From: Planctomycetia bacterium
Lineage (GTDB): Bacteria; Planctomycetota; UBA1135; GCA-002686595
Assembly: GCA_005778045.1 (NCBI GenBank)
Contig: SXKQ01000170.1
Span: 1-40,065 of the forward strand
Length of the DNA: 40,065 nucleotides
Reading direction: 5' to 3'
The notes beneath the pieces are model-generated. The model had not been told where the DNA came from, made no database searches, and was given only the letters and a program-made list of their open reading frames with translations. The translations under genes were made by a program, and so were the position numbers. Below, one piece after another: positions 16,772 through 23,535 of this stretch (its first letter is position 1; each line of letters opens with the position of its first letter).

Positions 16772-17382
16772 AGACTCTCCCCCTGCTCGCCGCGCTCGCC
16801 CTTGCCGCCGTCGCCGCCGGAGCCGCGCTCACCCAGAACGGCGAGCGCTTCACGCACCCGATGCCGGAGGACCCCCAGGCCCGCATGGCGCGCTGGACGG
16901 CGACGACGAAGCCCGGCCCGGCCCACGAGCGCCTGCGCGAGCTCGTCGGCTCCTACGAACTGACGCTGCGCATGTGGATGGCGCCCGGCCAGCCGCCGAT
17001 GGAGACCAAGGGCTCGTCCGAGTTTGTCTGGTTCGCCGAGGGCAAGTGGCTGCAGGAGAACTGGTCGATGCCGATGATGGGTCAGCCGACGAAGGGCCTG
17101 GCGATCCTCGGCTACGACAACTTCAAGCAGCGCTACGTCTGGAGCAAGGTCGACAGTCTCCAGACCTGCCTGACAGGCGCCTTCGGCCACTTCGACGCCT
17201 CGGGCGACAACCTGATCCTGTGGGGCACGATCGACGAGCCGATGACGCCCGAGCAGGACAAGCAGGTGCGCTACGTCTACCGCGGCTTCGGTCAGGACCG
17301 GTTCACCCTCGAGGTGCACGACATGATGATCGGCGAGTCGAATACCAAGGTGCTCGAGTTCGAGTACGCGCGCCGGAAGTAG
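16768..17382 (+). CDS. DUF1579 family protein, exported
   Basis: A 204-residue protein with a signal peptide (KTLPLLAALALAAVAAGAALT). The rest matches DUF1579: HERLRELVGSYELTLRMWMAPG, a Glu/Trp-rich region WFAEGKWLQENWS, then LAILGYDNFKQRYVWSKVDS and a C-terminal beta-rich part. Family members are common in planctomycetes and have no known activity; a lipocalin-like barrel is often assumed. The ATG overlaps the stop of the BlaR1-like gene (ATGA), so it is the effector-side gene of the BlaI operon and should be derepressed with it. Confidence 0.85.
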   Translation: MKTLPLLAALALAAVAAGAALTQNGERFTHPMPEDPQARMARWTATTKPGPAHERLRELVGSYELTLRMWMAPGQPPMETKGSSEFVWFAEGKWLQENWSMPMMGQPTKGLAILGYDNFKQRYVWSKVDSLQTCLTGAFGHFDASGDNLILWGTIDEPMTPEQDKQVRYVYRGFGQDRFTLEVHDMMIGESNTKVLEFEYARRK

Positions 17383-17393
17383 GCCGCGGGCCG

Positions 17394-17422
17394 CGGCGCC
17401 CGCGCGGCCTCGCCGGGCGCCG
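17394..17422. terminator. 9-bp GC hairpin between the BlaI operon and topVIA
   Basis: CGGCGCCCG (17394-17402) pairs perfectly with CGGGCGCCG (17414-17422) around an 11-base loop, starting 11 bases after the DUF1579 stop. There is no T-tract, so a true intrinsic terminator is uncertain. It does suggest that topVIA has its own promoter in 17423-17467. Confidence 0.4.
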
Positions 17423-17467
17423 TCCTCCCGCGTGGAAACGGGCCTCCGCGCTTGGTAGAAGCGAGGC

Positions 17468-18628
17468 ATGCCCGACGAGAAGAAGCCCAAGAAGCCGACC
17501 GCGCGCGCGCCGCGCGAGCTCGACGCGCTCGACAAGAAGACCCTCAAGCTGATCCTCGAGACCGCCGAGCGCGTGCGGAACTCGATCGACCGGCGCGTGC
17601 TGCCCGAGCTGCGCTTCCCCGAGCGCAGCCTCGGCAACGTGAAGTACGACGCCAAGATCGGCTACTTCGAGCTCGGCAAGAACCGCAAGGCGCGCGCGTT
17701 GACGGTCAACACCGTCAAGACCTTCGCGCAGACCCTGCGGCTGATGGCGATCAGCAAGGAGATGGTCGAGAACAACGACTTCGCCACCAAGCGTGAGGCC
17801 TACTACGTCTCGAAGAACTGGGGCGAGGCCAAGTTCAACGACCAGCCCGAGTCCGACACGGTGCTCGACGACATCGAGGCGCTCGCCTCGCTCGACGGGC
17901 TCGCGCGCGAGCAGCTGCGCTACTACCCCGAGGAGCACGGCGGCTCGGTGGCGGGCACGCTGACGGTGATCGACGTCGACAGCGAGACCGGCCGGCCGAT
18001 CGAGATCGACTGCACCAACTTCGGCTCGGGCTCGTACTCGATCCCCCACTCGGTCGAGCACCTCAAGTTCGAGACCAAGGCGAAGTTCATCCTCGCCATC
18101 GAGACGGGCGGCATGTTCCAGCGCCTGAACAACCACAAGTTCTGGAAGACCGAGAACTGCATTTTGGTCGAGACCTCGGGCGTGCCGACGCGCGCCACGC
18201 GCCGCTTCGTGCGGCGGCTGGCCGACGACAAGAAGATCCCGGTCTACGCCTTCGTCGACTGCGATCCCTACGGCATCGCCAACATCTACCGCACGCTCAA
18301 GGTCGGTTCGGGCAACGCGGCGCACATCAACCGCTTCTTCTGCGTGCCGCAGGCCCAGTTCCTCGGCGTCACGCCGCAGGACATCATCGACTTCAAGCTG
18401 CAGGACGCGACCCACAAGCTGCAGGAGGTCGACATCAAGCGCGCCAAGGATGCGCTCAAGAACGACCCCTTCTTCATGGCTCACAAGCCGTGGATCAAGG
18501 CCATCGAGCAGCTGCTCAAGATGGGCGTGCGCGCCGAGCAGCAGGCGCTGGCCAAGTGGGGCCTCAACTTCGTGATCGAGGAGTACCTCCCGCGCAAGCT
18601 GGAGAACCGCAAGGCGTTCCTGCCTTGA
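17468..18628 (+). CDS. top6A: DNA topoisomerase VI subunit A (Spo11-like)
   Basis: The cleaving subunit of topoisomerase VI, which makes a double-strand break with a covalent 5'-phosphotyrosine link. The 386-residue protein has the winged-helix motif TKREAYYVSKNW with the catalytic tyrosine at Y112 or Y113 (Y113 by comparison with Spo11), and a Toprim domain with Glu212 in KFILAIETGGMF and the D-x-D pair D264/D266 in FVDCDPYG. All catalytic residues are present, so it should be active. A Lys-rich tail of 15 residues leads the protein. Subunit B is 4.1 kb upstream on the same strand, whereas the two are usually adjacent. A small membrane-protein gene follows after 8 bases. Confidence 0.95.
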   Translation: MPDEKKPKKPTARAPRELDALDKKTLKLILETAERVRNSIDRRVLPELRFPERSLGNVKYDAKIGYFELGKNRKARALTVNTVKTFAQTLRLMAISKEMVENNDFATKREAYYVSKNWGEAKFNDQPESDTVLDDIEALASLDGLAREQLRYYPEEHGGSVAGTLTVIDVDSETGRPIEIDCTNFGSGSYSIPHSVEHLKFETKAKFILAIETGGMFQRLNNHKFWKTENCILVETSGVPTRATRRFVRRLADDKKIPVYAFVDCDPYGIANIYRTLKVGSGNAAHINRFFCVPQAQFLGVTPQDIIDFKLQDATHKLQEVDIKRAKDALKNDPFFMAHKPWIKAIEQLLKMGVRAEQQALAKWGLNFVIEEYLPRKLENRKAFLP

Positions 18629-18636
18629 GGCGCGGC

Positions 18637-18942
18637 ATGGGCGAGCTCCCGTCCCAGCCGCCGGCCGCGCCCGGCCTGTCCCCCACGCGCAAGTTCCTCG
18701 CGCTCGGGATCGCCCTCGCATCGGATACCGTCGGCGCCGTCGCCGAACTCGCGCCCCCAGCCCAGTGGTTGATCGACGCGCTCACCGCCGCCCTGCTCTT
18801 CGCCGTCCTTGGCTTCCGCTGGTCGCTGCTCCCGGTCCTCGCAGTCGAGTGCGTCCCCGTGCTCGGCCTGTTCCCCACGTGGACCCTCGCCGCCGGCGCG
18901 CTGGTGGCGACCTCGAAGGGCTCCTCCCCCACGAGTTCCTGA
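18637..18942 (+). CDS. Small membrane protein of unknown function
   Basis: A 101-residue protein with hydrophobic segments at about 20-40 (RKFLALGIALASDTVGAVAE), 43-60 (WLIDALTAALLFAVLGF) and 64-90 (LLPVLAVECVPVLGLFPTWTL), so probably two or three membrane spans. I know similar unnamed membrane proteins but no function. The ATG is 8 bases after the topVIA stop, so it is very likely on that transcript. The GC content and codon use match the neighbours. Confidence 0.65.
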   Translation: MGELPSQPPAAPGLSPTRKFLALGIALASDTVGAVAELAPPAQWLIDALTAALLFAVLGFRWSLLPVLAVECVPVLGLFPTWTLAAGALVATSKGSSPTSS

Positions 18943-19031
18943 GCTCGACGCGCTTTGGGCGCCGCCACGCAGAGCAGGCTCACGAAGCTCGGCGGGCCTC
19001 CTGTCGGCGAGACTCCTGACGGGAAAAGCCA

Positions 19032-19070
19032 GAGCCCCCGGGGACTCCGTGAGGAATCGCCTGGGGGCTC
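19032..19070 (-). terminator. Hairpin between convergent genes, likely terminator
   Basis: GAGCCCCC (19032-19039) pairs with GGGGGCTC (19063-19070), and partial pairing continues outward to AAAG/CTTT. Read on the minus strand, TTTT follows within three bases, which suits termination of the HU transcript. On the plus strand TTT follows 6 bases later, so it may also serve the membrane-protein gene. Apart from it I see nothing in 18943-19144. Confidence 0.5.
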
Positions 19071-19144
19071 CCCGACTTTGCAGCCAGTTCTAGGCTTCGC
19101 CGCCGACGCAGGTCACCCCACGCGGCCGAGCGAGGTGCGGCGAA

Positions 19145-19498
19145 TCAGACCATCGTCTTGAGGTTCTTCATCGCGCGGACCTTGACGACGTTGCGGGCCG
19201 GCTTGGCCTTGAACGTGGTCTCCTGGCCGGTGAAGGGGTTGATGCCCTTGCGCGACTTCGTGGCGGGCTTGCGGACGACGGTGACCTTCATCAGGCCGGG
19301 GACCTGGGTGACGCCCGGGCCCTTCTTGCCGAGGTCGGCGGCGAGCAGTTCGCTGAACGCGTTGAAAACCGCGACAACCTGCTTGCGGGACATCATCGAG
19401 GCGCCGGCGACGGCGTTGTAGATCTCACCCTTGGTGCGGACCTTGCCGGCCGGAGTGATCTTGACCGGCTTGGCGGTGTTCGTGTTCTTGGCAGCCAT
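19145..19498 (-). CDS. HU/IHF-family DNA-binding protein
   Basis: A 117-residue nucleoid protein that bends and wraps DNA as a dimer. The HU domain begins at about residue 23: TKGEIYNAVAGASMMSRKQV, VFNAFSELLAADLGKKGPG, and the arm region with NPFTGQETTFKAKPARNVVKV, close to the HU consensus NPxTGxxxxIxA. It has an extra Lys/Thr/Pro-rich N-terminal tail of about 22 residues, seen in some planctomycete and actinobacterial HU proteins. GGAGATTCC lies just before the ATG. The 247-bp upstream region carries a terminator and hairpins belonging to the upstream gene. Promoter elements for HU were not recognised. Confidence 0.93.
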   Translation of the reverse strand: MAAKNTNTAKPVKITPAGKVRTKGEIYNAVAGASMMSRKQVVAVFNAFSELLAADLGKKGPGVTQVPGLMKVTVVRKPATKSRKGINPFTGQETTFKAKPARNVVKVRAMKNLKTMV

Positions 19499-19514
19499 CG
19501 GAATCTCCTAGGTT

Positions 19515-19587
19515 TTCCAGAGGTTTTTGGCCTGTGCGGCCATGTGATTCACCGTTTGTAGAGAATGCGAACGGGCACTTCCAGAGG
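19515..19587. repeat. TTCCAGAGG direct repeat upstream of the HU gene
   Basis: TTCCAGAGG occurs at 19515-19523 and 19579-19587, 64 bases apart, both inside the presumed HU promoter and leader. It may be a regulator site or chance; nothing else supports a role. Confidence 0.3.
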
Positions 19588-19597
19588 CTAGTGCACG

Positions 19598-19626
19598 AAA
19601 AAACGCGAAAATCCCGCGGTTTTCGC
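19598..19626 (-). terminator. Intrinsic terminator of the SnoaL-type gene
   Basis: On the minus strand GCGAAAA (19626-19620) and TTTTCGC (19611-19605) form a stem around an 8-base loop, followed at 19603-19598 by six T. This is a textbook intrinsic terminator about 120 bases after the stop of the gene at 19746-20819. It separates that gene from the HU promoter. Confidence 0.75.
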
Positions 19627-19685
19627 AGTCCCCGCCGCCAGGCCCAGTTTTCCCGGTGTTTTCGTGGCCGCTAAGCTCAACGGAA

Positions 19686-19737
19686 CGGTCGCTCGCCAGC
19701 GACCGGCGCGCGAAAGCGCCCCGAAAGGCAGCGCTTT
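19686..19737. repeat. Two adjacent hairpins in the 3' region of the SnoaL-type gene
   Basis: CGGTCGCT-cgcc-AGCGACCG (19686-19705) is a perfect 8-bp stem with a 4-base loop. AAAGCGC (19713-19719) and GCGCTTT (19731-19737) form a second stem. They lie between the stop codon and the terminator of the minus-strand gene and could protect its mRNA end. The second stem shares a 13-mer with 34171-34183. Confidence 0.5.
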
Positions 19738-19745
19738 CCCGCGCC

Positions 19746-20819
19746 TCAGCGCCGGGCGCGGATCTTCTCGACGAGCTCCTTGGCGAGCGCGTTGGGCACT
19801 GGCAGGCTCATCACGTACTGGGTGATGCGCCAGCCCTGCCCGTCGCGCCGCAGCGCGCCCGAACCCCGCACTTCGCCGTAGGACACGCTCTCCAGCCGCT
19901 CGTCGAACCAGGCCGTGGAGCGATCCCGGGCGAGCGTCACGTGCCGCTCGCGCGCCACGTAGGTCCAGCCCCGGCCCTTGGAGAAGTAGGGCTCGCAGTA
20001 GGCCCGGAACTGCGTGACGCTCCAGCGCTCCGTGGCGTCGGTACCGAGGAATACCGCATCCGGGGACAGGCAGGCGAAGTAGTCCGCGCCATCGGCCCGC
20101 GCGGCGGCGGCATGGAAGCGCTCGAGCAGGGTGCGCACGGCCGCCTCGGCCTCGGCGCGCGCCGTCTCGGCCGCGAAACTCTCCGCGAGGCGTGCGCGGG
20201 TCCGGCCACCGTCGCAGGCGAGCGTGGCGCGCTCGCAGGTGGAAACGAAGTCGAGCGCGGTCTCGTCGCCGCGCTCGAGGCGTCGCTCGAGGATCGCCAG
20301 CAGGGTGGCGCGCTCGTCGTCGCGGCCACGGAGCAGTGCGAGCGGCAGCCCGGTCGCTGCGTCGAGTCGCTCGAGGTCCTCCGCGGCCAGCGCCGTCGGG
20401 GCGAGCGCGACGACGCCGCCGAGCGTTTCGGCAGCGAAACCCGCGAGACGCAGCGCCTGCGCGCCGCCTTCGCCCCAGCCCACCACGTGCAGGCGCGGCA
20501 GCGCCACCCCGCGTCGGCGCTCGAGCTCGGCGCGGATCTCGGCGCATTCGCGCAGCGGCTCGGGACTCGCGATCACGAGCGCGCCTGGTCCGGCGAGTAC
20601 GGCGACCTCGCGCACCGCTCGCTCGAGCGCGCCGCGCTCGGACACCGGCGGAATCGCCAGCACGAAGCGTACGGGCGCGCCGTCGGGCGCGGGCACGCTG
20701 GCCTCGGCGAAGCGCAGCGGCACGATCGCGTCCCGCGCGACCTCGTTCCACGCCGGGGGGGCGGATGTCGGGCCGGAGACTTGGGCGAGCAACGCGGCAG
20801 CGAGAGCGAGGAGCGTCAT
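19746..20819 (-). CDS. Exported protein with a SnoaL/NTF2-like C-terminal domain
   Basis: A 357-residue protein. The N-terminus MTLLALAAALLAQVSGP is a likely signal peptide. Residues about 30-210 look like a degenerate alpha/beta-hydrolase: FVLAIPPVSERGALERAVREV, then HVVGWGEGGAQALRLAG, where the nucleophile elbow reads G-W-G-E-G instead of G-x-S-x-G, so it should not be a working serine hydrolase. The C-terminal about 120 residues match the SnoaL-type NTF2 fold (LLERFHAAAARADGADYFAC, DAVFLGTDATERWSVTQFRA, GWRITQYVMSLPVPN), which often occurs in DUF4440-like proteins. I prefer the ATG at 20819 to a GTG at 20843. It lies 37 bases after the FBPase stop and is probably co-transcribed. Confidence 0.7.
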   Translation of the reverse strand: MTLLALAAALLAQVSGPTSAPPAWNEVARDAIVPLRFAEASVPAPDGAPVRFVLAIPPVSERGALERAVREVAVLAGPGALVIASPEPLRECAEIRAELERRRGVALPRLHVVGWGEGGAQALRLAGFAAETLGGVVALAPTALAAEDLERLDAATGLPLALLRGRDDERATLLAILERRLERGDETALDFVSTCERATLACDGGRTRARLAESFAAETARAEAEAAVRTLLERFHAAAARADGADYFACLSPDAVFLGTDATERWSVTQFRAYCEPYFSKGRGWTYVARERHVTLARDRSTAWFDERLESVSYGEVRGSGALRRDGQGWRITQYVMSLPVPNALAKELVEKIRARR

Positions 20820-20856
20820 GAGGCGCACCTTAGCTGCGCCCACCCTGCCCGTGCAG

Positions 20857-21873
20857 CTACAGGTGTCGCAGCACTTGATCGACTTCCTCGCTGCTGCCGA
20901 GGATCACCGTGGTGCGCTGGTGCAGCGTCCGCGGCTGCACGTCGAGCAGGCGCTCCTTGCCGGCGAACGCCTTGCCGCCGGCCTGCTCGACGAGGAACGC
21001 CATGGGGTTCGCCTCGTACATCAGGCGCAGCTTGCCCTCCGGCGCCTTGGCCGTCGGCGGGTAGAGGAACACGCCGCCCTTGAGCAGGGTGCGATGCACG
21101 TCGGCGACCATCGCTCCGGCATAGCGGCTCGAGTAGCCGCTCTTCTGGGCCCAGTCGAGATAGCGTTGGTAGCCCTCGGGGAAGGTCGGGCGGTTGCCCT
21201 CGTTGAGCGAGTAGGTCTTGCCCCTCTCCGGAATGCGCAGGTTGTCCTCGACGCGCAGGAAGGCCCCGATCATCGGGTCGAGCACAAACATCGACACGCC
21301 GTTGCCCGTCGTGAGCACGAACACGGTCGACGAGCCGAACAGGATGTATCCCGCAGCGAGCTGGAGCGAGCCGGGCTGAAGCATGGCCTCGTCGGCGGTC
21401 GCGGCCGGCGAAGGGTGTTTCAAGATCGAGAAGATCGTGCCCACGCCGCCGCAGACGTCGAGGTTCGACGAGCCGTCGAGCGGGTCGAACAGCACGCAGT
21501 AGCCGCCCTCGGCCTCGGCGTTGTCACGCAGGAGGATCGGCTCGTCGTTCTCCTCGGAAGCGACGATCGCCACGCCCTTACGGCGCCCTAGGCAGCGCAA
21601 AAGGGTCTCGTTGGCGATCACGTCGAGCTTTTGCTGGCGCTCGCCCTGCACGTTGTCCGTTCCGAGCGCGCCGAGCACGTCATCGAGCCGCGCGCGGCGC
21701 AGCTTGGCGGCGATCACCTTGGCCGAGAGGCTCATCGCGGACAGGATCCACGAGAACGTGCCCGTGGACCCGGGGTGCTTCGACTGCTCCGCGAGGATGT
21801 GCGACTGCAGCGTGATCAGGTTGTCGGAGCTGCGGTCTTCGAGCTCTTGGAGGAACGACTTCTCTCGGCTCAT
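20857..21873 (-). CDS. fbp: Fructose-1,6-bisphosphatase, class 1
   Basis: Hydrolyses fructose 1,6-bisphosphate to fructose 6-phosphate, the committed step of gluconeogenesis. The 338-residue protein has the full class 1 signatures: GDNVQGE-type segment GTDNVQGERQQKLDV, the acidic metal site SEEND (106-110), FDPLDGSSNLD (129-139) and, near the C-terminus, KLRLMYEANPMAFLVEQAGGKA. Length is normal for the class. The minus-strand ATG at 21873 starts the conserved sequence. A 169-bp gap lies upstream before the M64 gene, so a promoter may be there; the SnoaL-type gene follows closely. Confidence 0.96.
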   Translation of the reverse strand: MSREKSFLQELEDRSSDNLITLQSHILAEQSKHPGSTGTFSWILSAMSLSAKVIAAKLRRARLDDVLGALGTDNVQGERQQKLDVIANETLLRCLGRRKGVAIVASEENDEPILLRDNAEAEGGYCVLFDPLDGSSNLDVCGGVGTIFSILKHPSPAATADEAMLQPGSLQLAAGYILFGSSTVFVLTTGNGVSMFVLDPMIGAFLRVEDNLRIPERGKTYSLNEGNRPTFPEGYQRYLDWAQKSGYSSRYAGAMVADVHRTLLKGGVFLYPPTAKAPEGKLRLMYEANPMAFLVEQAGGKAFAGKERLLDVQPRTLHQRTTVILGSSEEVDQVLRHL

Positions 21874-22042
21874 GGCGGGCGGGGGGCGTGGGAGGGTGCG
21901 AATGAGGGGCACTCGGATCATCGGCTCGGTGCCGGACGAACCTGTGCGGGCGGCTCCTGCGGTCCCCCACGCCAGTCGCAATCCTCGGAACAGCGCCCCG
22001 GCGCGCCCGGAATTGGGACGGGACGCTCCCGCGTCGGAGCCC

Positions 22043-23473
22043 CTAGCGCGCGTGCTGGTCGAGCACCTTCCCGATCGCCCGCTCGCACACCGGACAGAAC
22101 GTGGACGGGTTGCGAGTGAACATGATGCAGTCCGCCGCCGGGCGGAAGAGCCCGCGCGACTCGTACGCCGCGCCCTCGAACGCGCCCACGCGTCCCGCAA
22201 ACGTCTCGCCCGCGAGCATCGGAGTCGTCGTGGCCTTGATCTCGGCGAACAGCGCCTCGTTGGCCGCGTCATCGCGGCCCCGGGCAAGCTCGGCGCGGCG
22301 CGCCTGGAGTTTCAGGTCGACCGCGTCGTAGGCGCCTTTTTGCCACGGTGTCGGAAGCGGCGTGCCGGGCTCGACCAACTCGCGCCACTTCAAGTTCCAC
22401 GGCTCGCGCAGCGCCGTGACGTTGGGCTCCCACGGCTCGGTGCCCGGCGGGGTGAACTCCTCGTAGCTGACTTGCGAGCTGTAGTACTCATCCGCGAGGC
22501 CGCCGAGCGAGTGCCCGAGTTCGTGCACGAACACGTACTCGGCGACCGAGGTGTCCGACGCGCAGGTCGCCCACAAGTTGTAGATGCCGCCGCCGCCGTA
22601 CTTGCGGCCATTGAAGACGATCACGAGAAAGTCGTAGGGCGCGCTGGCGGCGAGCTCGCGCAGCTCGCGGTCGCGGTAGGTCAGCACGTAGCGATCGGAG
22701 TCGAAAGCGTTGAACGACGCGCCAAAGGCCGAGTCGCTCCACACGTCGCGCCGCGGGTCGCGGATGCCCGACTGCGGCGAGGCGACGAACAAGCCGCGGA
22801 CGTTGAGCTCGGCCGAGCGCGTGCTGAACGGCGGGGTGTCGAGCAGCGCGCCGACCAGCCGCCGGGCGTCGGCCTCGAACTTGAGCGCCTCCGCCTCCGT
22901 GTAGCCCTCGGCGAGCACGAGCAGGTCGAGGCGCTGGGCGACGGGACCGCTCTCGTGGATCGGCACGACGCGCGCGCCGGCGCGCAGCGGCGCGCGGTCG
23001 ACGAAGCGTGAGGCCGGATCGACCTCGAACTCGAAGAAGGGCGCAGCGAAGCTGCCGTCCGCGGCGCGCTTGCGCAGCACGAGCCGCACTCTGCCGCGTG
23101 GCTCGGGAAAGCGCTGGGATTCCTCGAAGGCCTTCCACAGTACCTTGGCCTCCCCCGTGGTCTCCCACTCGCCGAAGATCGAGCAGAAGCCGCGCGAGTA
23201 GAGCACCTCGCCCGAGTCGGGCTCGCGCACCTCAAACAGGTACTTGCCGAGGTTCGTGCCGTCGACGAGCTGGGTACGGCTGCCCGGCCACGCGCCTTCG
23301 AGGCGCAGGCCTGCGGGCGCGACGTGCTCCTCGCCCGCACGGCCCGTGTGGTGGTAGTCGAAGCGCAGCGCGCGGCCGGTGAAGTGCGCGTCGAAGGGAT
23401 CGGCGGCGACCGGAGCCGAGGCGCAGCCAGCGGCGGCGAGCACGAGCACCACGATTGCGGAGATGAGCTTCAT
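22043..23473 (-). CDS. Lipoprotein metallopeptidase, M64 family
   Basis: A 476-residue exported zinc peptidase of the IgA-peptidase M64 type. A lipobox (LAAAGC, Cys17) follows the signal peptide, so it should be anchored in a membrane. A beta-rich N-terminal domain (about 30-165) is followed by the peptidase domain, RLDLLVLAEGYTEAE, FNAFDSDRYVL, and the zinc site HELGHSLGGLADEY (317-330), close to the M64 pattern H-E-x-G-H and D-E-Y. A CPVC pair lies near the C-terminus. It is divergent from the DPP-IV-type gene at 23528 across a palindromic spacer, and both proteins begin with Met-Lys-Leu. It probably serves in extracytoplasmic protein breakdown. Confidence 0.88.
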   Translation of the reverse strand: MKLISAIVVLVLAAAGCASAPVAADPFDAHFTGRALRFDYHHTGRAGEEHVAPAGLRLEGAWPGSRTQLVDGTNLGKYLFEVREPDSGEVLYSRGFCSIFGEWETTGEAKVLWKAFEESQRFPEPRGRVRLVLRKRAADGSFAAPFFEFEVDPASRFVDRAPLRAGARVVPIHESGPVAQRLDLLVLAEGYTEAEALKFEADARRLVGALLDTPPFSTRSAELNVRGLFVASPQSGIRDPRRDVWSDSAFGASFNAFDSDRYVLTYRDRELRELAASAPYDFLVIVFNGRKYGGGGIYNLWATCASDTSVAEYVFVHELGHSLGGLADEYYSSQVSYEEFTPPGTEPWEPNVTALREPWNLKWRELVEPGTPLPTPWQKGAYDAVDLKLQARRAELARGRDDAANEALFAEIKATTTPMLAGETFAGRVGAFEGAAYESRGLFRPAADCIMFTRNPSTFCPVCERAIGKVLDQHAR

Positions 23474-23535
23474 CGCAGGCACGATACCGGCGTGGCGAGA
23501 GCGCGGCGATGCCGGTACTTTCCTGCCATGAAGCT
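23466..23535. promoter_or_regulatory. 70-bp imperfect palindrome in the M64/DPP-IV divergent promoter
   Basis: Nested inverted repeats share one centre near 23500: AGCTTCAT/ATGAAGCT (23466-23473, 23528-23535), GCAGG/CCTGC (23475-23479, 23522-23526) and TACCGGC/GCCGGTA (23485-23491, 23511-23517). The outer arms are the two start codons with the codons for Lys and Leu. Only 54 bases separate the two genes, so both promoters must lie here. Confidence 0.6.
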
